A DNA stretch of 64,000 nt, taken from positions 1 through 64,000 of the forward strand of contig NZ_RIAS01000020.1 of the NCBI RefSeq assembly GCF_003719335.1, read 5' to 3'. Numbering within the stretch: the first letter of the stretch is position 1; each line of letters begins with the position of its first letter. This document shows positions 51,441 to 60,893 of the stretch, one piece after another. The notes under the pieces are model-generated. The model was not told the DNA's origin. It worked only from the letters and a program-made list of their open reading frames with translations, and did not search any database. The stretch comes from Paenibacillus amylolyticus. Its GTDB lineage: Bacteria > Bacillota > Bacilli > Paenibacillales > Paenibacillaceae. The position numbers and the translations under genes were made by a program.

Positions 51441-53147
51441 ATGAAAAAACAAAGAAAAATGATGTGGGGATGTCTGCTTCTTGCGATGAGCTTTAGTCTG
51501 TTAGCCGCTTGCAGCAATAAAGAAGAGGCAGCCAAATCGAATGAGCCTGCAAAAGAAATTAAAATTGTGAATGGAAAAATCGAGCCTGCGGTATCGGTAA
51601 CAATGGTGAGAAGCGAGGACCCTACAGTCAAATTCAAAAATGGTGAAAACTATATGGACAATGTTCATACCCGCTGGGCCAAAGATACGCTCGGCGTAGA
51701 AATGAAAACGTTATGGACATCCTCTGCGGTAGATTACGACACCAAATTGAAGCTAATGTTGTCTTCCGGGGACAAGATACCTGATTTATTCGTAGCTAAC
51801 TCAAGCCAATCCAACACGATCAACACTTTTATTGACTCAGGAAAATTGCTTGACGTAACAGAAGCATTCGACAAATACGCATCGGATACCTGGAAAGCAG
51901 CTCTCGCAGAGGAACCCACCGCTTGGTATCCTTTCATAAAAGATGGCAAAAAATTTGCCATACCGGTAGTTCGCCCTACAGCTGGAACCCAGTCTGTACT
52001 TTGGATCAGACAGGATTGGCTGGATAAGTTAAACCTTAAAGCACCAACCACATTGGATGAGCTGGAGAAGGTGATGGATGCTTTTGTGAATCAAGATCCT
52101 GATGGCAATGGAAAAAAGGACACTTTAGCTCTGGAACTCGCGATGAAAGATCAAGTAGTCGGCTCACCTATGGGTGATACTTCATGGTTCTTTGGAATGT
52201 TTGGAGCTATACCGGAACGCTGGTATCCAGACACGGATGGCAACCTCAAGTATGGATCCATTCAACCAGAGGTCAAGTCAGGTTTGAGCAAACTCAATGA
52301 GTGGATGAACAAGGGATACATTGCGAGTGACATTGCTCTGCACGATTTTAATAAAGTAGCTGAGAACGTTGCCTCTGGAAAAGTGGGTATGCTGGGCGGA
52401 GAAAACTGGATGATGGTATATCCAGGATCGATGCTGCTGGCATCCAACCCCAATGCGATTTATAATCCATATTCGATTCCGAAGGGAGCAGATGGCAAAA
52501 ATATGCGAACAATCGCGGATCCATACACGAGTGCGATCCTGATTAATAAAGATATTTCAGAAGAAGCTCTACAGGCGTTTTTCCATTATCAAAATGCATT
52601 GTACGAGGCCTACAACTCAGATGATCCATTGCTATTCAAGGGTTTTCAGGATGGATACGATTATGTGATTGAGAATGGCAAAGCCGTTATGGATGAGAGT
52701 AAAATTACAGGTGGCAAAGTTTCAACGATGAAATATACGATTACTGGCTCGGACGCCGTATATCCTTCCAAAAGATTGGAAGCCAATGTTAAAATGGCTA
52801 AAAACGAAACGTTGAGTAATCAAGAGTTAGCGGCACTGGCACCAACTGGTATTCTTGGCAATGACGCATCTAATCCTTTGGAGGCCTTTTCTTCAAAAGC
52901 TTTGCTGGTTGCAATGGATCAGAGTGATATCGATGTACCAGAGTATTTCCAAGGTCCTTCTACCAAAACGATGCTTTCCAGGCAGGAATTATTAACCAAA
53001 ATGCAGATTGACTCCTATATTGAAATTATTTATGGCAAAAAGCCCGTCGATGAATTCGATTCTTTTGTTGCAAAGTGGAGATCATCCGGAGGAGATAAGA
53101 TCATCAAAGAAGTAAATGAATGGTATGATACCGTGAAGCAACAATAG
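51441..53147 (+). CDS. Extracellular solute-binding lipoprotein of the ABC importer
   Basis: A 568-residue CUT1-type binding protein with lipobox LAACS (Cys24). The length and phrases such as DPTVKFKNGENYMDNVHTRWAKDTLGVEMKTLW, RQDWLDKLNLKAPTTLDELEKVMDAF and the calcium-loop-like DPDGNGKKDT are typical of LplA-type proteins. It captures an oligosaccharide or glycoside outside and delivers it to the two permeases upstream (20-nt gap, same operon). A paralogue of similar length is encoded at 55110. It ends at a strong terminator. Confidence 0.94.
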   Translation: MKKQRKMMWGCLLLAMSFSLLAACSNKEEAAKSNEPAKEIKIVNGKIEPAVSVTMVRSEDPTVKFKNGENYMDNVHTRWAKDTLGVEMKTLWTSSAVDYDTKLKLMLSSGDKIPDLFVANSSQSNTINTFIDSGKLLDVTEAFDKYASDTWKAALAEEPTAWYPFIKDGKKFAIPVVRPTAGTQSVLWIRQDWLDKLNLKAPTTLDELEKVMDAFVNQDPDGNGKKDTLALELAMKDQVVGSPMGDTSWFFGMFGAIPERWYPDTDGNLKYGSIQPEVKSGLSKLNEWMNKGYIASDIALHDFNKVAENVASGKVGMLGGENWMMVYPGSMLLASNPNAIYNPYSIPKGADGKNMRTIADPYTSAILINKDISEEALQAFFHYQNALYEAYNSDDPLLFKGFQDGYDYVIENGKAVMDESKITGGKVSTMKYTITGSDAVYPSKRLEANVKMAKNETLSNQELAALAPTGILGNDASNPLEAFSSKALLVAMDQSDIDVPEYFQGPSTKTMLSRQELLTKMQIDSYIEIIYGKKPVDEFDSFVAKWRSSGGDKIIKEVNEWYDTVKQQ

Positions 53148-53155
53148 GCGAGAGA

Positions 53156-53190
53156 AAAGGCACCTGGATTTAAATAATCCAGGTGCCTTT
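53156..53190. terminator. Strong terminator of the importer operon
   Basis: A perfect 15-bp stem AAAGGCACCTGGATT/AATCCAGGTGCCTTT with loop TAAAT, followed by ATTTTGTTG. The opposite side is A-rich, so it may also stop yesM transcription. Confidence 0.9.
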
Positions 53191-53246
53191 ATTTTGTTGC
53201 AAATTATTGGTTAAACGGAGGAGAATCCATGAGTCATTTCCATAGC

Positions 53247-54929
53247 TCACTCCATGTTTTCTTTCGGTTGTGGTTCAAGAGACCAATGTAGCTGGACGCG
53301 CAGACCCCCAAGCGGGCTTTGCTCAAACTCTAGATGTGAGTTAACAGGATCATGTATTCTTAGGCGTTCCGAAATGTTCCAAAGCGCACATCCCACCGTA
53401 TCGATCGGAGGTTTTGAGATCCTAGCCTTAAGCGCATGGATATCATTCGTACTCATTCCTTTACCGTCATCATCTATCCTGATGCAGATCCCATGCTCAA
53501 TACGTTTTATTGAGACGTGTATGACGCCAGAATCACGCTTTGTTTCAATACCATGGATGATACTGTTTTCCACCAAAGGCTGAATGAGCAGTTTCGGAAT
53601 CGGCACAGTCTTTAATTCCTCCGGAAATTCAATCTGATAGGAGAGCCGATCCATGCGCAAGCTCTGAATTTTAAGATAGTTGCGTATGATCCCCATCTCT
53701 TTTTCCAGGGTTGTCATAGGTTCGTCCAATCGCGTCGTATACCTGAAATATTCAGCCAGATTTTGAGTCATGGCTGTCACCGCTTCCTCATTGCCCAATC
53801 TCGTCATATTGTTGATAAAGAAAAGGCAATTATACAGAAAATGAGGATTAATCTGAGCCTGTAGCTGCTTTAACACGGCTTCCCTTGCTACAATTTTCTC
53901 TTTATACACTTTTTCAATCAGATCCTCGATTTGCCCAGCCATATCATTAAATTGTCCATATAAAAAATCAAACTCGTTACTGCTCTCCCGCTGTATTCGA
54001 TAAGAGAAGTCCCCATGCTTCAAAAGTCGAACACCTTTCAATAAGGCGAGAATTGGAATCTGTACTTTACGGAAGAGAACCACAATGATCGTGATTCCTG
54101 CGATAAACAGCATGATACAAGAAGCATAGAACCAGATCTGAGTGAAACGAATGGGTTGTAAAGCCCTGTCAAGCGGCATGAAGTCAATTAAATACCATCC
54201 GAGCTGATGAGAGTATACATAGTTTACGATATACTTTTCTTCGTTTACAGACACGGTTTCAGAACCGGAGGTAGGTTGAAGATGTTTTGCGATCTCCTTT
54301 ACAATATTAGATGTTACCGGACTGGCCTTCTTACGTGTGATGGAGTCCCCGTTAGTATTATAAAATACAGACTCATTCTCTCCCTGATGGGAGTTCTCTA
54401 CAATATCTTCAAGATTACTTCGAGGGAACTCAAGTCGGATAATAGTCTGGGGCATCACTTTATATTTGTAGTATTTATCTGATGCTTTATCAAAATGCCA
54501 ACCTGTATTATTGGAGTTAACGATAGGAGCTTTCATGCCCATCTCGGAAGAAATAATCCATTGTTTCAAAAGTGTAGAATAGATGGAGATTTTGTTGTTC
54601 CATCCTTCTGACAAACTTTGAAGATTGACTCTTGTAGCAATATTCTGAATTAATTGTACCTGTTCGTAGGAGCTCATCACATCAACCGAGCGTAACAAAG
54701 CAATGGAGTTGTCTGTTTCCATCGAGATGGATAACATGTTTAACCGGTCCAGGCTTTGATCCAGCGAATTCACTACAAATTGGACACGATTGAGATTATT
54801 CGTTTCAATATCCTTCTGCACCGTATCCACACTGGATTGAACAGAAAAGGTATACATGATAAGAACAGCAGCAAGCATAATAAACGTAATTGCTACCATA
54901 CTCAGAAATGTTCTGTATTTCTCTCTCAA
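53247..54929 (-). CDS. yesM: YesM-type sensor histidine kinase
   Basis: A 560-residue kinase. Two membrane helices (about 5-25 and 262-285) flank a large outer sensor (Cache-like). HAMP follows (about 286-340: LLKGVRLLKHGDFSYRI), then the His_kinase motif QAQINPHFLYNCLFFINNM and a HATPase domain (PKLLIQPLVENSIIHGIE, then RIDDDGKGM). The start is TTG at 54929, nine bases after AGGGGG; a GTG at 54962 would lie before the predicted transcription start and is rejected. It should phosphorylate the YesN-type regulator at 33698-35296. It is divergent from a second binding lipoprotein, which could present the ligand to its sensor. Confidence 0.93.
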   Translation of the reverse strand: MREKYRTFLSMVAITFIMLAAVLIMYTFSVQSSVDTVQKDIETNNLNRVQFVVNSLDQSLDRLNMLSISMETDNSIALLRSVDVMSSYEQVQLIQNIATRVNLQSLSEGWNNKISIYSTLLKQWIISSEMGMKAPIVNSNNTGWHFDKASDKYYKYKVMPQTIIRLEFPRSNLEDIVENSHQGENESVFYNTNGDSITRKKASPVTSNIVKEIAKHLQPTSGSETVSVNEEKYIVNYVYSHQLGWYLIDFMPLDRALQPIRFTQIWFYASCIMLFIAGITIIVVLFRKVQIPILALLKGVRLLKHGDFSYRIQRESSNEFDFLYGQFNDMAGQIEDLIEKVYKEKIVAREAVLKQLQAQINPHFLYNCLFFINNMTRLGNEEAVTAMTQNLAEYFRYTTRLDEPMTTLEKEMGIIRNYLKIQSLRMDRLSYQIEFPEELKTVPIPKLLIQPLVENSIIHGIETKRDSGVIHVSIKRIEHGICIRIDDDGKGMSTNDIHALKARISKPPIDTVGCALWNISERLRIHDPVNSHLEFEQSPLGGLRVQLHWSLEPQPKENME

Positions 54930-54965
54930 TCTGAAATTCCCCCTGACAAGAACTAAATTCACCTT

Positions 54966-54994
54966 ATTGTAGGCTTGCCAACTCTGAATTACAA
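54966..54994 (-). promoter_or_regulatory. yesM promoter, twin of the yesN promoter
   Basis: Read on the minus strand: TTGTAA (54994-54989), a 17-bp spacer and TACAAT (54971-54966), within GCCTACAATAAGG. It is identical in hexamers, spacing and -10 context to the yesN promoter 19.6 kb away. Confidence 0.75.
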
Positions 54995-55032
54995 GCCATT
55001 TAACTTACATATAGAAGTAAGGTTAATAATGA

Positions 55033-55086
55033 ATTATGTAATGTTGATAAAGCGTTATTTAGACTCAACCACTGGCACGATATGAT
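55033..55086 (+). promoter_or_regulatory. Shared activator-type promoter, site 4 (second binding lipoprotein)
   Basis: ATTAT at 55033 and GTTAT at 55054 start 21 bp apart; TATGAT at 55081 starts 27 bp after the second box. The leader to the ATG at 55110 is short, about 17 nt. Confidence 0.75.
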
Positions 55087-55109
55087 GATGATGAAGGAGC
55101 TTGATTCGT

Positions 55110-56759
55110 ATGAACTGGAAACAAATTTATCTTTCTCTTTCATTCTTATGTCTGATCCTGCTCACTGCAGGATGTAGCCCTAAAACGCCACAACCTGAGC
55201 CCGATAAATCGGCAGTTGTGCTGACAACGGTCAATATGAATGACCCGACTACCGTATATAAAAACGGCGAAAATGCTACAGATAATGTACATATCCGCTG
55301 GGCTTATAACACGCTGGGTGTAAACATTCGTACAAAATGGAGTGCTCCAGTTGAAGACTATGATATGAAGCTTAGGCTAATGCTCTCTTCCGATGATGTA
55401 TTACCTGATGTTTTTACGTCGAATGTGATGGATACGGTCAACACGTTTATGCTTTCAGGAAAACTCTTGGATGCAGGAGAAGCTTGGGAGCGTTATGCTT
55501 CGCCCACATGGAAAGCAGCAATGGCAGAGGTGCCAGAAGCCTGGGAGCCTTTCGAGATCAATGGAAAGCGTATGGCTATTCCGATCATTACGGAGCAAGC
55601 ATCACAGTCTGTTCTCTGGATTCGCAAGGACTGGCTGAAGCACTTGAACCTCGAAGCTCCTAACAATCTGAAAGAACTGGAAACGGTCATGACTGCCTTT
55701 ACCTATGACGACCCGGACGGAAATGGCATACAGGACACGTACGGTATTGATTTTGCAATTAAAGACCAGTACGTCGTCTCACCGATAGGGGATATCTCAT
55801 GGGTATTCGGTGCATATGGAGCGATCCCGAGCATATGGAGCAAGAATGAAAAAGGCCAACTCGTGTATGGAAGTGTTCAGCCTCAGATCAAACAAGCGCT
55901 TGCGACATTAAAATCATGGAAGAGAAAAGGTTACATTGGAAATAACCTAGCACTTCAAGACTTTAGTCAAGTAAATCAAAACATCATTGATGGAAAAGTA
56001 GGGATAGTTGCTGGCCCCCGCTGGTTTGGTGACTATCCTTTCCAGCAACTAAAAGCCAAGGAGCCGTCAGCCGAGTTTGTACCTTATCCCATTCCTGCCG
56101 GGATGGACGGAACCGCGGCCCGCTTGAAAGGAAACTCATACAGTGGAGCATTGATGATTAATCGGCATATTTCAGAAGAAGCATTGCAGGCATTTTTCAG
56201 GTATCAGAACTATTTATACGAAGCAACAGTGACCAACGATCCTTTGTATCTCAGCGCTTATCAAAATGGTTACGATTATGTTCTAAACCCTGATGGATCC
56301 TTAGATAGCAACAGCAATGATATTCCTGGGGGGAAGGTGCAAACGTTTAAGTACACCCTCATGGGACAATACGCCAGTTACCCTTCCAGAATCAAAGCAG
56401 CTCTACTGAAAATGGGCCGAGGGAAGAATCTCAATTCACATGATCGCGCTGTTTTACTAAGTATGGGGGTTGATCCCAAGGATGAAATTCAATCCCCTAT
56501 CATGCAGGCAGATGCTGTAGTGATGCAGCAGAGGCAGATTGATCGCAGCAATCTGTTTCAAGGTCCCCCGACCAAAACGATGCAAGCTCGAAACGCCTAT
56601 TTGCAAAAAAATGAGCTGGAAACTTTTAACTCGATCATTTATGGAGAGGAGCCACTTGCTACGTTTGATGAGTTTGTACAAAAGTGGATGAATTCCGGAG
56701 GGAGACAAATTACAAACGAAGTGAACGAGTGGTACCGCTCCACAGAGACTAGGCCATAA
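55110..56759 (+). CDS. Second extracellular solute-binding lipoprotein
   Basis: A 549-residue lipoprotein with lipobox LTAGC (Cys22), starting at the ATG behind AAGGAG. It is a clear paralogue of the protein at 51441, sharing the order DPTTVYKNGENATDNVHIRWAYNTLGV, IRKDWLKHLNLEAPNNLKELETVM, DPDGNGIQDT and the ending FQGPPTKTMQARNAYLQKNE. No permease lies beside it. It may feed the same permease pair with a different ligand, or act as the ligand-presenting partner of the YesM kinase encoded divergently. It is followed after 52 nt by the second GH78 gene in one operon. Confidence 0.92.
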   Translation: MNWKQIYLSLSFLCLILLTAGCSPKTPQPEPDKSAVVLTTVNMNDPTTVYKNGENATDNVHIRWAYNTLGVNIRTKWSAPVEDYDMKLRLMLSSDDVLPDVFTSNVMDTVNTFMLSGKLLDAGEAWERYASPTWKAAMAEVPEAWEPFEINGKRMAIPIITEQASQSVLWIRKDWLKHLNLEAPNNLKELETVMTAFTYDDPDGNGIQDTYGIDFAIKDQYVVSPIGDISWVFGAYGAIPSIWSKNEKGQLVYGSVQPQIKQALATLKSWKRKGYIGNNLALQDFSQVNQNIIDGKVGIVAGPRWFGDYPFQQLKAKEPSAEFVPYPIPAGMDGTAARLKGNSYSGALMINRHISEEALQAFFRYQNYLYEATVTNDPLYLSAYQNGYDYVLNPDGSLDSNSNDIPGGKVQTFKYTLMGQYASYPSRIKAALLKMGRGKNLNSHDRAVLLSMGVDPKDEIQSPIMQADAVVMQQRQIDRSNLFQGPPTKTMQARNAYLQKNELETFNSIIYGEEPLATFDEFVQKWMNSGGRQITNEVNEWYRSTETRP

Positions 56760-56811
56760 CATTGAATCATTTACAGCTGAATTTCGCGAATCAACATAGG
56801 AGGTTACTTAG

Positions 56812-59652
56812 ATGAAGATTACGAAGCTAAAAACAAATCATATCTCCAATCCGTTAGGATTTGAGATATCCAATCCAAGCTTTTCTTACATGGTTACGGA
56901 TACTACGGCAACGAAACAAATTGCGGCACAGATCGAAATCGCTGTTGATGAATCTTTTTCACAGATCGTATTTAACAGCGGGCAGAAACAGGATATCGAT
57001 TCACTTTCGTACTCACCAAACTTGGAATTAGCTCCACGGACGCGATACTTCTGGAGAGTTACCGTGTGGAATGAACGGGGTGAACAAGCCGTTAGTGAAA
57101 CTGCCTGGTTTGAAACAGCGAAAATGGATGAATCCTGGACGGCCATGTGGATTACACCTGATCTGGACAGGGATATTCATCCCGTGATGAAGAAAAGCTT
57201 CGAATTAAGAGGTCCGATTACTCAAGCAAGAGCCTACATTTGCGGTTTGGGCATCTATGAATTGGAATTAAACGGGGTCAAAGCAGGGGAGGAATATCTG
57301 ACTCCGCATTATAATGCGTATCACAAATGGTTGCAATATCAGACATACGATATTACAGATTTGCTGCAGGAAGGAACAAATTCGGTAGATGTGCGTCTGG
57401 GAAACGGGTGGTACAAGGGCCGTTTTGGTTTCGAAGGTGATACGACAGCCAATCTGTATGGTGATCATTTTGCTTTGTTGTCCGAATTCGTGATCACTTA
57501 TGCCGATGGTACAGAAGAGGTCATTCCATCGGACCTGTCCTGGCATGCCACTCGCTCCCATGTATTGGATGGCAACATCTATGATGGGGAAATTTACGAT
57601 GCCACACTGGACGTAAGTGAAATTTATCCGGTTCGCGAAAGCGATCTGGGATACGATCGGCTTCAAGCCAGAAGAAGTCTCCCGGTAGTCATCAAGGAAA
57701 CTTTGAAACCTGTATCTGTTCTGACCACACCAGCGGGTGAAACCGTGATTGATATGGGACAAAATATGGTCGGCTGGCTTCAATTCCGCACAACAGCACC
57801 CCGAGGAACCATGATCCGCTTGCAATACGGCGAAGTATTGCAGGAAGGGAACTTTTTCCGTGAAAACCTTCGGTCAGCCAAAGCGGAATACGTATATACA
57901 GCAAATGGTGAGGAAGCCGTTGTACGTCCATACTTCACCTTTTACGGCTTCCGCTATGTCAAGGTAGAAGGCTGGCCTGGAGAGCTGGATGTGAATGATT
58001 TTACAGGCTGTGTAGTTTACTCCGATATGGATCGCATTGGTTATCTGGAAACCAGTCACGCCGGCGTAAATCGTCTATTCCAAAATGCACTTTGGGGACA
58101 AAAGGGGAATTTCCTGGACACGCCTACAGATTGCCCTCAGCGGGATGAGCGCATGGGCTGGACTGGAGACGCACAGGTCTTCTCAGGCACGGCTAACTAC
58201 AATATGGACACGTATGCCTTTTTTAATAAATATGGTTATGATTTGTGGATGGAGCAAGAGGATCGGGATGGAATGGTTCCAATGGTCGTTCCTGTGGGCC
58301 GAGTGCAGGGCGGTGGCTCAAGCGCTTGGGGAGATGCAGCAACAATTATTCCTTGGAATACGTATGTACATTCCGGAGATAAGGCTATCCTGGAGCAACA
58401 ATTCGATAGCATGAAAGCATGGGTGGATTACATCAAACGTTCAGACGAAGAGTCCGGAGGATCACGCCTCTGGACAGTAGGTTTCCACTTTGGTGATTGG
58501 TTGGCACTAGATGGAGATAATCCCGATTCACCGATGGGCGGGACAGATAATTTCTTCATCGCTTCTGCATATTACGCGTACTCCTCGGACATCGTTGCCA
58601 AAGCTGCTAAGGTGCTTGGGCATGAGGAACTTGCTGCCTCCTACGAAAAGCTGGCCCAAGAAGTTAGAACAGCAATTCAAAATGAATTTTTCACAGCAAA
58701 CGGGCGTTTGGCAGTGGATACCCAAACTGCATATGCGGTCGCCTTGTATATGGATCTCGTACCCGAACAGTATACAGCACGAATTGAGGAAGACCTCCGC
58801 ATGCGTGTTCGCAAGGATCAAAATCATCTGAGAACCGGTTTTGTTGGTACGCCATATTTGAATCGTGTTCTGTCAGCACACGGAAGTAATGATGTGGCTT
58901 ACACACTCTTGCTTAATGATGATTACCCTAGCTGGCTGTATGCCGTTAATTTAGGAGCTACAACGATCTGGGAACGGTGGAACTCCATCTTACCCGATGG
59001 GAAAATTAGTGAGAGCGGTATGAATTCGCTAAATCATTACGCATATGGTGCAATCGTGGAATGGATGTATCGTCACATGGCTGGCATCAATCCTGCTGAA
59101 GATCAGCCTGGTTTCCGTCATACCGTGCTTGCACCAATGCCAGACTTCCGAATTCAGTGGACAAAAGCCCACATTGATACAGCATCTGGAGCTTACAGAA
59201 GCGAATGGAAGTTTGATGAGCATGGCAAATTATATTTGAGCTTCTCCGTTCCCTTTAATGCAACAGCAACAATTAAGCTGCCACGCGCAATTATTGACCA
59301 AGTCATTATGAACGGGATTGCACTATCTGATGCTGGCCTGCCGGTATTACAGGGTGACCATGAAGTCTGTATTGAAGTAGCAAGCGGCAATTACGACTTT
59401 AATTATATGCCTTCTACTCCATACAAACAAACACTGAGTACACGTACACCTCTCAATGTGCTGCTTTGTAATGAAGAGAGTCGGAGTATGCTGCAAGAAC
59501 TTTCACCTACGCTTGCCTCTCTGGACCCTTCAACCATTGGTCCTATGGGAGAAGCGAGCATACGCGATCTGTCCAGTTATCCTTCGTTTAACACACCAGA
59601 GGAAGAACTGGATGAGTTGGATCTCAAGTTGATGACGATTCAACTGGTTTAA
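56812..59652 (+). CDS. Alpha-L-rhamnosidase, GH78, with extra C-terminal module
   Basis: A 946-residue cytoplasmic GH78 enzyme: an N-terminal fibronectin-like part, a beta-sandwich domain (YICGLGIYELELNGVKAGEEYLTP), a six-hairpin barrel with TDCPQRDERMGWTGD (Glu446), and a C-terminal beta domain ending near 860. It then carries a tail of about 66 residues (880-946) with LNVLLCNEESRSMLQEL and a repeated-leucine ending, resembling the tails of the first GH3 and the esterase. The ribosome site is AGGAGG. It likely removes rhamnose from a different position or aglycone than the other GH78 enzyme. It is in an operon with the lipoprotein. Confidence 0.94.
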   Translation: MKITKLKTNHISNPLGFEISNPSFSYMVTDTTATKQIAAQIEIAVDESFSQIVFNSGQKQDIDSLSYSPNLELAPRTRYFWRVTVWNERGEQAVSETAWFETAKMDESWTAMWITPDLDRDIHPVMKKSFELRGPITQARAYICGLGIYELELNGVKAGEEYLTPHYNAYHKWLQYQTYDITDLLQEGTNSVDVRLGNGWYKGRFGFEGDTTANLYGDHFALLSEFVITYADGTEEVIPSDLSWHATRSHVLDGNIYDGEIYDATLDVSEIYPVRESDLGYDRLQARRSLPVVIKETLKPVSVLTTPAGETVIDMGQNMVGWLQFRTTAPRGTMIRLQYGEVLQEGNFFRENLRSAKAEYVYTANGEEAVVRPYFTFYGFRYVKVEGWPGELDVNDFTGCVVYSDMDRIGYLETSHAGVNRLFQNALWGQKGNFLDTPTDCPQRDERMGWTGDAQVFSGTANYNMDTYAFFNKYGYDLWMEQEDRDGMVPMVVPVGRVQGGGSSAWGDAATIIPWNTYVHSGDKAILEQQFDSMKAWVDYIKRSDEESGGSRLWTVGFHFGDWLALDGDNPDSPMGGTDNFFIASAYYAYSSDIVAKAAKVLGHEELAASYEKLAQEVRTAIQNEFFTANGRLAVDTQTAYAVALYMDLVPEQYTARIEEDLRMRVRKDQNHLRTGFVGTPYLNRVLSAHGSNDVAYTLLLNDDYPSWLYAVNLGATTIWERWNSILPDGKISESGMNSLNHYAYGAIVEWMYRHMAGINPAEDQPGFRHTVLAPMPDFRIQWTKAHIDTASGAYRSEWKFDEHGKLYLSFSVPFNATATIKLPRAIIDQVIMNGIALSDAGLPVLQGDHEVCIEVASGNYDFNYMPSTPYKQTLSTRTPLNVLLCNEESRSMLQELSPTLASLDPSTIGPMGEASIRDLSSYPSFNTPEEELDELDLKLMTIQLV

Positions 59653-59702
59653 ATTCAAATCCCTTTGTTCATGGTTGGACACTTCGATGAACACTACAAT
59701 TG

Positions 59703-59720
59703 AACCGCGATCTTGCGGTT
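59703..59720 (+). terminator. Intrinsic terminator after the second GH78 gene
   Basis: Stem AACCGC/GCGGTT with a six-base loop, then TTTTTTG. Confidence 0.75.
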
Positions 59721-59750
59721 TTTTTGTTTGGAATGATTTCTTCGGATTTC

Positions 59751-59804
59751 GCTATTTGATCTTTGTATCGCGTTATAGCAAGGCCAATCTCTGAAATCTA
59801 CAAT
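59751..59804 (+). promoter_or_regulatory. Shared activator-type promoter, site 5 (esterase)
   Basis: GCTAT at 59751 and GTTAT at 59772 start 21 bp apart; TACAAT at 59799 starts 27 bp after the second box. Flanks CGCTATT and ATCTTTGTATCGCGTTATA match site 2 closely. Confidence 0.82.
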
Positions 59805-59860
59805 GGAAGTATCCCTTTTTCTTTGAAACCACACTTATAAAAAAGGAGACCTGCACGTGT

Positions 59861-60850
59861 ATGAAAGTTCTATCGTATGACTTGAGCAATACAAATGTTA
59901 CCCTGACTGGCTATCTGCTGGATTCATCACCCGAGATGCCAAATATGAAACAACGGCCTGCGGTACTTATCCTCCCGGGCGGAGGGTACAGAGCCTGCTC
60001 TGATCGAGAGGCTGAACCGATTGCTATGGCTTTTTTGGCCGAAGGATATCAGGCTTTTATTTTACGTTACTCGCTCAATCAAGATGCTGCGTTTCCACAA
60101 CCTCTCAACGATGCAGAAGAGGCAATGAAGCTTATTCGCACACATAGTGCAGAGTGGGACATCCATCCGCAAAAAATTGCCGTCTGCGGTTTCTCCGCAG
60201 GTGGACATTTGGCTGCAGCACTAAGTACGATGGGTTCTGATCGTCCTGATGCTTTGATTCTTGGTTATCCTTGTATTCTCGAAGAAATGAGTGCGATTTT
60301 TCCGAATCCTGTCCCAGGTGTAGATCAGAAGGTGGACCATCTCACACCACCGACATTTATATTCCACACATTCGATGACAAGCTCGTTCCTGTGAGTAAC
60401 TCCCTTGCTTTTGCTGATGCTTTGACTCGCCAAAACGTACCTTTTGAGATGCATATTTTTCCTACAGGTACTCATGGGCTGTCCCTTGCCCGTCCACAAA
60501 CGTCAATGGGGCTGATCAGCATGGTGGAGCCCTCGGTTGCACAATGGTTTAGTTTATGTACAAACTGGATGACTCGTGTGTTCGGAGAATTTGCTGCAGA
60601 TCTCGAACACTTACCTGAGGAAGAGGTATTGGAGTACAGTCTGGATGTAAAACTAGGGGCATTATGGAAGAATGACAGCTGTAAAATGTTGATTCTTGCT
60701 GCTATGCCGGAGATTGGAGAGGAACCTCATCCGGATGCCATGGGAGTACCACTGGGTGTAATTATAGAATATGCAGGGGACGTATTAAACGAAGAAAAGA
60801 AAATGCAACTGAATGATTCTCTGCGGCAAATTCCGGTAATTCATTCTTAG
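59861..60850 (+). CDS. Alpha/beta-hydrolase esterase with C-terminal helical module
   Basis: A 329-residue enzyme with no signal peptide. The alpha/beta-hydrolase part (1-240) resembles BD-FAE/Axe-type acetyl- or feruloyl-esterases: oxyanion motif LPGGGYRACS, nucleophile Ser112 (CGFSAGGH), acid Asp172/173 (FHTFDDKLVP) and His205 (GTHGLS). A tail of about 70 residues (259-326; KLGALWKNDSCKMLILAAMPEIGEEP) resembles the extra module of other enzymes here. It should remove acyl groups from imported glycosides so that the glycosidases can act. An AAAAAGGAG ribosome site precedes the ATG. It is the first gene of an operon with the SDR. Confidence 0.9.
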   Translation: MKVLSYDLSNTNVTLTGYLLDSSPEMPNMKQRPAVLILPGGGYRACSDREAEPIAMAFLAEGYQAFILRYSLNQDAAFPQPLNDAEEAMKLIRTHSAEWDIHPQKIAVCGFSAGGHLAAALSTMGSDRPDALILGYPCILEEMSAIFPNPVPGVDQKVDHLTPPTFIFHTFDDKLVPVSNSLAFADALTRQNVPFEMHIFPTGTHGLSLARPQTSMGLISMVEPSVAQWFSLCTNWMTRVFGEFAADLEHLPEEEVLEYSLDVKLGALWKNDSCKMLILAAMPEIGEEPHPDAMGVPLGVIIEYAGDVLNEEKKMQLNDSLRQIPVIHS

Positions 60851-60893
60851 AAATTGCAGTAACAGCGAAATACATTCAACTAGGGAGGATCAC

